Assembly (NCBI GenBank): GCA_002412925.1
Contig: DHVZ01000050.1
Coordinates: 1-64,000, forward strand
Length of the DNA stretch: 64,000 nucleotides
Origin: Anaerolineales bacterium UBA5195
GTDB lineage: Bacteria > Chloroflexota > Anaerolineae > Anaerolineales > Villigracilaceae
Reading direction: 5' to 3'
Part shown: piece after piece, positions 1 to 8,221 of the stretch
Numbering within the stretch: position 1 is the first letter of the stretch
Layout: the number at the start of each line of letters is the position of its first letter
Notes under the pieces: model-generated
Told to the model about the DNA's origin: nothing
What the model saw: only the letters and a program-made list of their open reading frames with translations
Databases searched by the model: none
Position numbers and translations under genes: made by a program

Positions 1-33
1 GGATTTGACACATCTAAACTCAAGTTAGCAAGC

Positions 34-474
34 GTGCAAAAGAAAAAAACACTTCCGATGGTTGTCAACCTGGTCAAAGCGATCACAGTCGCAGGCCTTG
101 CCTATCTTGGATATGCAATTGGGGGCCTTCTGTTGGTGGCGGTAATGAGAACCAAGGTAGACGCATCAGGGGCCGCCCTTTTCGAGATTGAAGCCACAGG
201 TGTGAACTTCAAAACGCAATTCATGCTCGTACTATTTTTTATCAACAAACCCTTGGCCGTATTCTGGATTGCGCGCAAATGGCAGGCAAACCAAATAGCA
301 CTTTGGATCATATTTCTGTTTTTCTGGTCCATCGACACCAGCGGTTTGTGGCTATATCAAATGATTGTCTATGGATCAGCATCCATTCCTATTATCCTTT
401 TTCTGGGTTTCTTCTCCGCCGTGATCATCGCGACCAGCATACAGAGAAATTACAGGAAATCTTCAATAGAATAA
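34..474 (+). CDS. Small four-helix membrane protein, unknown function
   Basis: A protein of about 146 residues with four hydrophobic segments (roughly residues 10-38, 62-82, 88-110 and 116-136) and short polar loops, so an integral membrane protein. I recognise no family. The reading frame opens with GTG at 34; the ATG at 58 (residue 9) is an equally plausible start, and no strong ribosome-binding site separates them. It ends 32 bp before the permease gene on the same strand, so the two may be co-transcribed. Close neighbours to the left are outside the window. Confidence 0.6.
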   Translation: MQKKKTLPMVVNLVKAITVAGLAYLGYAIGGLLLVAVMRTKVDASGAALFEIEATGVNFKTQFMLVLFFINKPLAVFWIARKWQANQIALWIIFLFFWSIDTSGLWLYQMIVYGSASIPIILFLGFFSAVIIATSIQRNYRKSSIE

Positions 475-506
475 AATATGAGTTACCACCGATATGGTGA
501 GGATAT

Positions 507-1913
507 ATGAACTCGGAAAAGCTTAGTCTTGCAGTTCAACTCATCAAATCCGGGAACAAACCGGTTGCTCAAGCCATCCTCAAGGAAATCTTGCGAGCTG
601 ACCCGGACAATGAAAAAGCCTGGTTATGGTTGTATTCCTGCACAGAAAAAGTCGGACAGAAACGATATTTCCTGCAACAGGCCCTCCGGATTGATCCGGA
701 TAATCCGAATATTCAACGCGAGTTATCCAAACTGGGAGAGCAACCCCACATCATTGCACGGCCCATCCGTCAAATCAGCTCATCACAATCAACTGAAAAT
801 AATCCAGAAACAGAGCTCAGCGCGGCGACCCTGCCTCCGAACCACGAAACCGTTCCTGGAACGCTCTCAGACAGACTGCGAATGGTGCAGCGCTTCCTGC
901 TCGGGAAATCCCTGCGGGTGATCACGGTTCTCCTGGGTGTGACGCTGAGCATGTTTTTGTTGATGCACGCCATCCCGGGCAATCCGTGGGCTAATTATTC
1001 AACCGAGAAGCGCGCGATGCAAGGCGTTTATTCCAGCGAAGCGGTTACGCAGGCGCTTAACCAGCGCTTCGGTCTGAACCTGCCGCTGTGGCGCCAGTTT
1101 ACCCGTTATATCATCGGCGACTTTGAGGCTGATGGCAGCTTTTTCTGCGGCGCGCTCTGCGGAAACCTTGGGCCGTCCACTCGCCAGCGCGGACGCAGCG
1201 TGCAGGATGTTCTTTTCGAGCCGCCTGAGGGAAAGACATTCTGGGAAAGCCGCTTCGGGTACTCCATCCGGCTGGTTCTCTTTGGGTCGCTGATTGCCGT
1301 TGGGCTGGGGATTCCGTTGGGCATCCTGAGTGCGGCCAAACCGAAATCGGCATTAAGCCGTACCATTTCGGTCAGTCTGGCTGCGTTGATTTCGATCCCC
1401 AATTTTGTGCTCGGCTTGCTGGCGATCATTGTCTTCGCCTCCTGGCTGAAAATTATTAAAGTCCTGCCGGATTGGGAAATCCCAAGTAATTGGATCATCC
1501 CAGCCATTGTGCTGGCGGTCATGCCAATGGCCAACATTGCCCGGGTCACGCGCGCATCCCTGATCAATATCTTGAACGAAGATTACATCCGCACTGCCCG
1601 CGCCAAAGGGCTGACGCAAACCCGCGTCATGCTCGTCCATGTGCTGCGCAATGCGCTTGTTCCGATCATCACTTACCTGGGTCCAACTTTAATGGAAATG
1701 TTCACCGGGTTATTAATTGTCGAAAATCTGTATTCCTTTCCGGGTTTTGGGCGGGAATACTGGGGGGCAGTTCTGGAATTGGATTACCCGATGATCCTGG
1801 GCCTGACCTTAATCTATGCAACCGGCATCTTACTCGTCAATCTTCTGATTGAGGTTCTGAGCGAGATTCTTGATCCCCGGATCCGTTCGCTCAAGCCGCG
1901 AGGCGCCGCATGA
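507..1913 (+). CDS. ABC transporter permease (DppB/OppB type) with N-terminal TPR extension
   Basis: The C-terminal 340 residues are a peptide/nickel-type inner membrane permease. A first helix at about 130-155 is followed by the usual MHAIPGNPW-like stretch, a periplasmic loop, and five further helices. The EAA-type coupling motif is at about 350-375 (EDYIRTARAKGL, then VLRNALVPI). The first 125 residues are unusual for this family: residues 5-85 form helical TPR/HAT-like repeats (ILKEILRADPDNEKAWLWL, ALRIDPDNPNIQRELSKLG), followed by a polar Ser/Thr/Pro-rich linker to about 120. The stop codon overlaps the next permease gene by ATGA. No ATPase or substrate-binding protein gene is adjacent, so the substrate cannot be read from context. 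A tag GGAGG-like site (gaggatat) precedes the ATG. Confidence 0.9.
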   Translation: MNSEKLSLAVQLIKSGNKPVAQAILKEILRADPDNEKAWLWLYSCTEKVGQKRYFLQQALRIDPDNPNIQRELSKLGEQPHIIARPIRQISSSQSTENNPETELSAATLPPNHETVPGTLSDRLRMVQRFLLGKSLRVITVLLGVTLSMFLLMHAIPGNPWANYSTEKRAMQGVYSSEAVTQALNQRFGLNLPLWRQFTRYIIGDFEADGSFFCGALCGNLGPSTRQRGRSVQDVLFEPPEGKTFWESRFGYSIRLVLFGSLIAVGLGIPLGILSAAKPKSALSRTISVSLAALISIPNFVLGLLAIIVFASWLKIIKVLPDWEIPSNWIIPAIVLAVMPMANIARVTRASLINILNEDYIRTARAKGLTQTRVMLVHVLRNALVPIITYLGPTLMEMFTGLLIVENLYSFPGFGREYWGAVLELDYPMILGLTLIYATGILLVNLLIEVLSEILDPRIRSLKPRGAA

Positions 1914-2818
1914 TCAAGTTTTTCCCCTGGAAGCGTGCTCTGCGTTCCAAAACGCTCTGGTTCAGCCTGCTGATCATGCTCAGCCTCGGGCTGATCGCCG
2001 GGTTGGCACCTTGGATCGCCCCGCATGATCCCTATCAACAAAGTTTTACCCAGGGCTACCTGCCTCCCATGTGGGTGCAAGATACGACCATTTCGGGCAA
2101 TGCCGAATATCCGCTTGGCACCGACCGTTACGGCCGCGACATTCTCAGCCGCCTGATTTACGGAACGCGGACCGCTTTTTTCCTTGCGCTGACAGCCGTT
2201 CCATTGACAGCCCTGATCGGCACATTGGTTGGGCTGGTCGCAGGTTACGCAGGCGGCAGGCTCGATGCATTGATCATGCTCTTCAGCGACATGGTTCAGA
2301 CTCTGCCGAGCATCATGTTCATGGTGATGATCGTACTCATCTTCCGCAGCCTGTTCGCTCCGTCCTGGCTCCAGGGCCTGATCACGCTGGTGATCGGTTT
2401 TGCGGCGGTCAACTGGGTTAACCTGGCGCGCCTGATCCGCGTCAATGTGCTCCTGATCAAATCCCAATTGTTCGTGGAAGCTTCTGTCTCTCTGGGAGCC
2501 TCGCCACGCTACATCATCTTCCATCATCTACTCCCCAACGTTTTGCATGTCATCCTGGTCTGGATCATCAACAACATCCCGGCCATCATCCTGCTCGAGG
2601 CCTTGCTGGGCTATATCGGCGTGGGCGTGACCAGCGCGGTTGACGGAGGCGAGTTCACCGTGGTCAGTTGGGGCGGGTTGTTCTTTGTCGGCCGCTCGGC
2701 TATGAGCCGCAACCCATCGATGCTGGTGATTCCATCCTTATGTATCCTGCTGATCTCGATGAGCTTTTTCATGCTCGGAGATTTCCTGAACGAAACCACC
2801 CGTCAGGAACAGGGATAG
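1910..2818 (+). CDS. ABC transporter permease (DppC/OppC type)
   Basis: A 302-residue second permease of a dipeptide/oligopeptide or nickel type importer. It has an N-terminal helix (about 22-42), the conserved HPLGTDRYGRDILSRLIYG-like block (here YPLGTDRYGRDILSRLIYG) at about 63-82, five more helices and the coupling loop VEASVSLGASPRYIIFHHLLP at about 190-210. It starts inside the stop codon of the TPR-permease gene (ATGA overlap), so the two proteins are translationally coupled and form the heterodimeric channel. The rest of the transporter (binding protein and ATPases) is not in the window. Expected location is the cytoplasmic membrane. Confidence 0.93.
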   Translation: MIKFFPWKRALRSKTLWFSLLIMLSLGLIAGLAPWIAPHDPYQQSFTQGYLPPMWVQDTTISGNAEYPLGTDRYGRDILSRLIYGTRTAFFLALTAVPLTALIGTLVGLVAGYAGGRLDALIMLFSDMVQTLPSIMFMVMIVLIFRSLFAPSWLQGLITLVIGFAAVNWVNLARLIRVNVLLIKSQLFVEASVSLGASPRYIIFHHLLPNVLHVILVWIINNIPAIILLEALLGYIGVGVTSAVDGGEFTVVSWGGLFFVGRSAMSRNPSMLVIPSLCILLISMSFFMLGDFLNETTRQEQG

Positions 2819-3244
2819 CGCAAAGGTAACCGCGCTGAACGATGACATAAGCAGAGGCAACCCTTCAGAATCATCCAGCGTGCATTCAGGAGAACAGTTT
2901 TGTCTGACGAGATGCGAGTCCAGCACCCAACGGGAAAGTTCTAAGTCAATCCCGGCCGCTTCGGGTGCGGTTCAATTTTTCGGAAGATTTGGGTGCTGAT
3001 AAAGTGGCGATTGCTCACCCCGCCGCCACTCCCAAACCGGACATGAGGCTTTTACCTCATCCGGCTATTCGATAAAACAGGCCCTTGTCATGGTCCTAAA
3101 GTAATTCTCACCCGCTCATCATCAAGCAGAATGATGCCCGCCGCGTAGAAAACGATTAGCCCGCTGTTAGCAAATGGGTAGGTAAGAAAAGCGCGCCGGG
3201 GGTATCATCAGCACAGATCAAACAGGAATTCTGGAGAAAGCAGC
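2819..3244. other. 426-bp intergenic region
   Basis: No convincing protein-coding gene. It holds the group II intron domain V/VI relic (3001-3066, minus strand). The remainder, 3067-3244, reads like intron-derived or degenerate sequence leading into the kinase promoter. A weak Shine-Dalgarno (ctggagaaag, 3231-3240) precedes the kinase ATG. Confidence 0.6.
3001..3066 (-). mobile_element. Group II intron 3' relic (domain V and VI)
   Basis: Read on the minus strand, 3066-3035 folds as a group II intron domain V. It has an AGCCGGATGAGG left arm, a loop of about six bases and a CCTCATGTCCGGTT right arm, with the typical two-base bulge on the 3' strand. About six bases downstream a second hairpin (AGTGGCG at 3030-3024 pairing with CGCCACT at 3009-3003) sits where domain VI should be. 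There is no maturase/reverse transcriptase frame on the 5' side, because the kinase gene starts only 180 bp away. It is therefore a fragment left after deletion, not a functional intron. The assignment rests on structure and remembered domain V consensus. Confidence 0.6.
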
Positions 3245-4753
3245 ATGTCCCCCAACCCACTTGAAGGTCAGGTCATCGGCAAATATCGCGTGCTCGAAGC
3301 GCTGGGGCGCGGCGGCATGGCCCAGGTCTACCGGGCCTACCATCCGCAGCTCGACCGCTACGTGGCCGTCAAAGTCTTGCGCTCCGACCTGGTAGAAGAG
3401 AAAGAATTCCTGGCGCGGTTCCAGCGCGAAGCGCGCGCCATCGCCAGCCTGCGCCATCCCAACATCGTCCAGGTTTTCGACTTCGATGTGCAAGACGAGA
3501 TTTACTACATGGTCATGGAACTGCTCGAAGGCGATACCCTGCGGGCGCGCTTGAACAAATTTCGCGTCGAGGGCAAACGCATGCCCCTGCCCGAAGTGCT
3601 GGGCATCATGAAAGATGCGCTGCGCGGCCTGGGCTACGCCCACAGCCAGGGCATCATCCACCGCGATATCAAACCCGCCAACCTCATGCTCACCAGCCGC
3701 GGCGAGGCCGTCGTCACCGATTTCGGCATAGCCCAGATTGTCGGCGCGACCACCTATACCGTTTCTGGCGCACTGATGGGCACCCTCAGCTACATGGCCC
3801 CCGAGCAGGGTTTGCAGGGCCACTGCGACCAGCGCAGCGATCTTTATTCACTCGGAATTGTCTTCTACGAGATGCTGACGGGGTACACCCCCTTCGACGC
3901 GGATACGCCCCTGGCAATTTTGATGAAGCACCTGAACGACCCGCTGCCTTTGCCCCGTCAAATCGACCCGGCCCTGCCCTTAGCCTTGGAGCACATCGTC
4001 CTGAAGGTGCTGGCCAAGGACCCCGAGGACCGCTACCAGACCACCGACGAAATGGCCGCTGCCCTGGAACAGGTCACTCCCGAAGAACTGCCCGAAGGCC
4101 CGCGCGGCGTGGTGCCGCCCCCCTCTGGGTTTGACCCCAAAAAAGTTTTTTCGGGAGCCTCGCGCAAACAGATCACCGATCAACTTTTCACCCAGGAAGA
4201 TACCGATCCCGACCTGGCCCGTACGCTTGAACGCGAGGGCTTCCGCCCGGAGCCTCCTGCAACCGGGCAGGCTCCATCCAACCCATTGGCGGCCCTGGTT
4301 TCCAAACCGCTGAGTGTGCCCGGCGCGGTCTTTGGCGCCCTCGGCGCCATCCTGCTGATCAATCTGTGCGCGACCATGAATCTCTCCATCACCGGGTTGA
4401 ATGTTTATCGCTACGGCTGGGCTTTCGAAATCTTCCTGCTGGCCGGGTTCCTGGCCATGATCATGTGGGCCGTTCAAAAACATTGGATGCTGACCCCGAT
4501 CATCATCATCTTTGGCAACGCCCTGATTCTCTCCTACTGCGCCATCACGGGCCGCTGGAACGACTGGATCTTTTTGTGGATGCTTGAACCGCTGATTGTC
4601 GGCGCTGCCGTTTACATCCCCCTGCAGCTGACAAAAAAGGCCCCTGACACCCGTTTCTGGGCGCGTGCCGGTGGGGCCCTCACAGTTGCCATGTCACTCG
4701 TGCTGGCGAGTTCCACCTGCGGACTCGCGCTCATCGTCGCCCTGTTTCGATAA
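3245..4753 (+). CDS. Membrane-anchored Hanks-type serine/threonine protein kinase
   Basis: A 502-residue eukaryotic-like kinase. All core motifs are present: glycine loop GRGGMAQVY at 21-29, ATP lysine in VAVKVL (K43), catalytic HRDIKPANLM at 139-148, DFG at 159-161 and APE at 185-187. The kinase domain ends near 275. A 75-residue Pro/Asp-rich linker leads to four hydrophobic segments (about 355-500), so the catalytic domain is cytoplasmic and anchored by its C-terminus; there is no PASTA sensor domain. The membrane part contains YCAITGRWNDWIFLWMLEPL (430-449), which is closely matched in the next gene. It is followed after 99 bp by that membrane gene on the same strand. Confidence 0.93.
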   Translation: MSPNPLEGQVIGKYRVLEALGRGGMAQVYRAYHPQLDRYVAVKVLRSDLVEEKEFLARFQREARAIASLRHPNIVQVFDFDVQDEIYYMVMELLEGDTLRARLNKFRVEGKRMPLPEVLGIMKDALRGLGYAHSQGIIHRDIKPANLMLTSRGEAVVTDFGIAQIVGATTYTVSGALMGTLSYMAPEQGLQGHCDQRSDLYSLGIVFYEMLTGYTPFDADTPLAILMKHLNDPLPLPRQIDPALPLALEHIVLKVLAKDPEDRYQTTDEMAAALEQVTPEELPEGPRGVVPPPSGFDPKKVFSGASRKQITDQLFTQEDTDPDLARTLEREGFRPEPPATGQAPSNPLAALVSKPLSVPGAVFGALGAILLINLCATMNLSITGLNVYRYGWAFEIFLLAGFLAMIMWAVQKHWMLTPIIIIFGNALILSYCAITGRWNDWIFLWMLEPLIVGAAVYIPLQLTKKAPDTRFWARAGGALTVAMSLVLASSTCGLALIVALFR

Positions 4754-4852
4754 TTATTCCGTCTTCGCTCACTGGCGCCACAGGCAGCCGCCTGTCGGTC
4801 TTGTTCAGTGTGTCTATCAACCGTCTCTTCACCATTCAATTGGAGGTCTATT

Positions 4853-5560
4853 ATGAAACCTGATCGCTCTCTTTCCCTGGTCTTTGGCATCGGCCTGGTT
4901 GTCATCGGCCTGATCAGCCTGGCCGGAAACTTGTTCCTGCGTCTCGAAGCCTGGCGCCTGTGGCCGATTGTGGTCATCCTGCTTGGCCTGGGCCTGACCG
5001 CTCCCGGCTTCTTCGGCCTCGTCAAACGCGGGCTCGGCGCCTTCTTCATTCCCGGCATCCCTGTCCTGACAACGGGTCTCATCCTGCTCGCCGCCAGCCT
5101 GCTCCACCGCTGGGATGTCTGGGCGATTGCCTGGCCGCTCGAGGTGCTCGGCCTGGCGCTCGGCTTTACCCTGGCGGCCATTTTCATGCGCGTCCCTGCG
5201 CTGGCCATCCCGGCCATCATCCTGGGCGCCAATGGCCTGCTGCTGGGCTTCTGTAACCTGACGGGACTCTGGCAAGCCTGGGCCTTGCTCTGGCCGATCG
5301 AACCCCTCTCGATTGGGTTGGGATTACTGGTGCTGGCCTGCTTCAACAAATCGCATGGCACCCGCGTAGCAGCCGTGGTCCTGTTCATCATCGCCGGGGC
5401 TGGCTTCTTCAGCATGTCCTTCATCAGCGTTTTCAACGCTTCGATCCTGCGTTTTGGCGCGCCGCTCATGTTGATCATGACCGGCATCCTCCTGGCCGCG
5501 CTCAGCTTCTTCAAACGTGAGGAGCCTGTCCCTGCACAGCAAGAACCTGCTGCTCACTGA
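4853..5560 (+). CDS. Polytopic membrane protein sharing a module with the upstream kinase
   Basis: A 235-residue protein with about seven hydrophobic segments. It contains three internal repeats with the pattern W..W....P.E.L.LGLGL (around residues 33, 90 and 138), reminiscent of LiaF/DUF5668-type membrane domains but not assigned with certainty. The stretch FCNLTGLWQAWALLWPIEPL mirrors one in the kinase membrane domain. The ATG at 4853 is chosen because TGGAGG (4841-4846) sits seven bases upstream. The gene ends 12 bp before a strong terminator, so kinase and membrane protein are probably one transcript. Function unknown; a partner or sensor for the kinase is an inference. Confidence 0.75.
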   Translation: MKPDRSLSLVFGIGLVVIGLISLAGNLFLRLEAWRLWPIVVILLGLGLTAPGFFGLVKRGLGAFFIPGIPVLTTGLILLAASLLHRWDVWAIAWPLEVLGLALGFTLAAIFMRVPALAIPAIILGANGLLLGFCNLTGLWQAWALLWPIEPLSIGLGLLVLACFNKSHGTRVAAVVLFIIAGAGFFSMSFISVFNASILRFGAPLMLIMTGILLAALSFFKREEPVPAQQEPAAH

Positions 5561-5572
5561 AGCAATCGGCAA

Positions 5573-5601
5573 AAATAAATCCCCGCGCTGGGGATTTATT
5601 T
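5573..5601 (+). terminator. Intrinsic terminator after the kinase/membrane-protein unit
   Basis: A perfect 12-bp stem (AAATAAATCCCC / GGGGATTTATTT) with a five-base loop begins 12 bp after the stop codon. The A-rich left and T-rich right flanks let it work on either strand. Confidence 0.75.
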
Positions 5602-5736
5602 GGCTCTTTGGGAATCTCCGTGGTAGGACCCCGCATTTTGGGGTGTGAGCACGCGTACGCGCGCTCACACCCCAAAATGCGGCACTCTTCACCCCATAAG
5701 CTCATCGGGGCAGGCGGGAAAATCCTAGAGATCCAT
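5601..5736 (-). repeat. Interspersed repeat, copy A (long form with central palindrome)
   Basis: This is one of five copies of a dispersed element (others at 12692-12764, 41143-41210, 58342-58432, 61855-61953). Copy A reads in reverse relative to 41143, 58342 and 61855. It is bounded by a CCTGCCCCGATGAG-type block on one side and a GGAGATTCCCAAAGAGCC-type block on the other. The centre (5631-5682) is a 52-bp palindrome with a single mismatched pair, built from two opposed CCGCATTTTGGGGTGTGAGC arms. The short-form copies have only one such arm. It lies between a terminator and the 3' end of the HD-GYP gene. Confidence 0.85.
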
Positions 5737-5782
5737 TTATTTTGCAAGGATTCAACGCAAGGTATGCTTGGTAAGCCAGGGG

Positions 5783-7861
5783 CTATAAACGCAAGGATAA
5801 ATCAACAAACGAAACGTGGGAATTGTTCCGAGACGGGGATTTGGAAGTGTTTCCCACCTTGAGAACTTCGCCACTTGGGTCTGAGTGATGTTCATCATTC
5901 ATCATTTCCATGAATAACGAAACAATTATCGGCTGAAATTGAATCCCTGATTGAGATTGGATATATTCCAGCGCCGGTTCTCTTGACCAAGCCTCACGAT
6001 AAGGCCGATTGGAAGTCAACGCATCAAACACGTCCACAATGCTAAAAATTCGAGCCGCGATGGGAATCTGTTCACCCTTTAGGCCGCCGGGGTATCCACT
6101 CCCATCCCATTTTTCGTGATGATGTCGGGGAATATCGATTGCAGGTTTCAAATGTTCGATTTGGAATAAGATTTCGTCAGCGTAAAGAGGGTGTAACTGC
6201 ATAATTTTCCATTCTTCCGCAGTCAGGCTCCCGGGTTTGAGCAGGATCGAATCCGGGATACCCATTTTCCCGATATCATGCAACAGCGCTCCGCGGCGAA
6301 TATGCATCAGATCAGACTCTGAAAAAGTACCGATTCTTTGGGTCAATTGGAGAGTCATCGCAGTGACGCGCAATGTATGCCCTTGGGTTTCGCGATCGCG
6401 GAGTTCGAGGGCGCGAGATAACCCTTCGATGGTGGCATTATAGGCAACGCTCAATTCTGCATTTGAATTCTTGAGCACATCGACAAGGAGTGCGTTATCG
6501 ATTGCAATCGCTATCTGGTTCGAAATAGTTTCCAGGGTATTCAACCACTCTGCATTTGGCTCAAAATCCCTGCGTTGGAAAATTTCCAGAACCCCTTTGA
6601 TTTCGCCTCGGGCGATCAATGGAGTTCCAAAATATGTTCTGAACCCTTCCTTATGGAAATTTACTGAGCGTGAAAAGCCCTGCGGCACATTCTGCAAGTT
6701 CCTGATATCGATGACTTGTTTTTTTTCGATAACCTGTCCGGCAAAACCTTCACCAAGGCCAAGACAAGTGTTCCTGAAAGTATCAAACCGAAAGCCATAC
6801 CCATTTACAAAGCTTAGTGTCTGTGCTTTAGAGTCCAGGGCTAGTAGAGCAATGGCATCGGCCTGGATGTGTTGCGCAGCTTTCCTGAGAATCACTTTCG
6901 TGGTAGATTGTAAATCTGCCGCTGAAAGAATTGCCTGGTCGATGGCTCGTAACGTCTGGATATGCGTTAGTTTTCGATTCGAATCAGCGAAAAGCCTGGC
7001 ATTTTCCAACGCTGAAGCAGCCAGCAGGCTATAGGCGTGAAAAAAGTCGATGATTTCAGCTGTAAAGAAATCATTGGTTTCAGAAAGCAGGCCAAGAATC
7101 CCTATCACATGATCGTGAGAGACCAAAGGGAATAACACTTTCGTGTGTTTGACACCGGATTCCAATTCGCCCAGTTGAATAATCAGCTGCGTTTTCTCCT
7201 GCAAAATAGTGCTTATTTCCTTGGAGGATGGTTCAATCAGAGCTCCACAAATGGAAGGCGTATCGTCCATAGGCCAGCATGCCAATGGCTGGATCACCTG
7301 ATTTTCCCGCAAATATCCAATCCAGGCCTGTTTGACCCCAAACTGCTCTGCGCAGGAATGCGTAATATATCTTCCCAGGGCTTCGCTATCCAATTCTTTC
7401 GAAAGCTGCTGGGCAGTTTCGTTCAATGCAGTCATCAATTCCAATTGACGGCGGGCGACAGCCTCCGCCTTTTTTTGGTCAGTGATGTCGCGCACAATCA
7501 CAACTGTCCGTAAATTGGTTTGCTGAATACATTTTGCCACATACCAGCGCAAACCTGCCCCACTCACCAAGTCATACTCCAGGGTTGTAATTTCACCAGT
7601 GGCATTGGTTTTATTCATGGCATGCGTAAACTGGCTGGCCAGATCAACCGGGAGCACATCTACCATCCTTTTCCCCAAAAATGCTTCCGGCGGCACATAA
7701 AGCGCCAGTTTATCGCCGGCCAAATAATCAGTGATGATCCCTTTTTCGTCCAGGGAAAACAATAAATCCGGAAAAGCCTGAAAAATAATTTTCAGCTCCG
7801 GCATCGACGCATCACCATGTTCTTTGACAAACTGAGTCGGATTATCGGGCTGCGAAATCAT
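5783..7861 (-). CDS. PAS-GAF-GAF-HD-GYP cyclic di-GMP phosphodiesterase
   Basis: A protein of 692 residues. The order is a PAS domain (about 20-135, with DLLFSLDEKGIITDYL), a first GAF domain (about 150-290), a second GAF domain (about 300-455, with GYGFRFDTFRNTCLGLGEGFAG), then HD-GYP (about 470-665). Catalytic motifs are intact: HDIGK near 527, HHHEKWDGSGYPGG near 575-588. HD-GYP enzymes of this kind hydrolyse cyclic di-GMP; the GAF/PAS part presumably senses a small ligand or redox state. No membrane segment, so cytoplasmic. The ATG at 7861 is preferred over 7879 because GGCGAGG lies just upstream. It is the last gene of a minus-strand run starting at the STAND regulator. Confidence 0.9.
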   Translation of the reverse strand: MISQPDNPTQFVKEHGDASMPELKIIFQAFPDLLFSLDEKGIITDYLAGDKLALYVPPEAFLGKRMVDVLPVDLASQFTHAMNKTNATGEITTLEYDLVSGAGLRWYVAKCIQQTNLRTVVIVRDITDQKKAEAVARRQLELMTALNETAQQLSKELDSEALGRYITHSCAEQFGVKQAWIGYLRENQVIQPLACWPMDDTPSICGALIEPSSKEISTILQEKTQLIIQLGELESGVKHTKVLFPLVSHDHVIGILGLLSETNDFFTAEIIDFFHAYSLLAASALENARLFADSNRKLTHIQTLRAIDQAILSAADLQSTTKVILRKAAQHIQADAIALLALDSKAQTLSFVNGYGFRFDTFRNTCLGLGEGFAGQVIEKKQVIDIRNLQNVPQGFSRSVNFHKEGFRTYFGTPLIARGEIKGVLEIFQRRDFEPNAEWLNTLETISNQIAIAIDNALLVDVLKNSNAELSVAYNATIEGLSRALELRDRETQGHTLRVTAMTLQLTQRIGTFSESDLMHIRRGALLHDIGKMGIPDSILLKPGSLTAEEWKIMQLHPLYADEILFQIEHLKPAIDIPRHHHEKWDGSGYPGGLKGEQIPIAARIFSIVDVFDALTSNRPYREAWSREPALEYIQSQSGIQFQPIIVSLFMEMMNDEHHSDPSGEVLKVGNTSKSPSRNNSHVSFVDLSLRL

Positions 7862-7894
7862 GCTTCGCATCCTCGCCACCTAACGGTTTTATTT

Positions 7895-8221
7895 TCACAT
7901 GGGCCAACTACCCACATTGGTATAATTGGAGGGCTGTGCTTCAAACGGGGCATACTGCCCGGGTAAAGCTTTGCGTAATTGTCCTGCAAAATCTGCCAAG
8001 GACATGCTCCGAATAGCAGTTACCAATTCATATTCATCGGCCGATAAAGTGAACTGCTCTCCCGCAAACCCCTCCTGGATTGCTCGAGCCGGTTCGCTCA
8101 GCAGAATATGACAAAACTGGCGACTAACGACCGCCGCAGCCAGTAACCGGTTGACATTCTCATATCCAGGGCGAGGGACTCGGATGGCGGTGGATGGCTT
8201 ATTCAACTGGTCGATTAGCAT
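7895..8221 (-). CDS. Os1348/NHLP-like small protein
   Basis: A 108-residue soluble protein. Its central part, VNRLLAAAVVSRQF...LLSEPARAI, then FTLSADEYELVTAIRSMSLADFAGQL, has the pattern of the Os1348 family in the NHLP (nitrile-hydratase-leader-like) clan: an N-terminal helix, a 'P..A' turn, then a Leu-rich C-terminal helix. NHLP-clan proteins are often leader peptides or relatives of RiPP precursors. The tail (QYAPFEAQPSNYTNVGSWPM) is short and lacks an obvious Cys/Ser/Thr-rich core. It overlaps the 3' end of the DUF5317 gene by 23 bp and ends 34 bp before the HD-GYP gene. No modifying enzyme is adjacent. Family call is from pattern memory only. Confidence 0.5.
   Translation of the reverse strand: MLIDQLNKPSTAIRVPRPGYENVNRLLAAAVVSRQFCHILLSEPARAIQEGFAGEQFTLSADEYELVTAIRSMSLADFAGQLRKALPGQYAPFEAQPSNYTNVGSWPM

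Noticed and set aside
1814..2527. A 237-residue antisense open frame opposite the permease genes
   Set aside because: No motif and no start signal; the opposite strand has two well-supported permeases.
7919..7925. TATAAT on the plus strand within the Os1348-like gene
   Set aside because: No plus-strand gene follows; a chance hit inside coding sequence.
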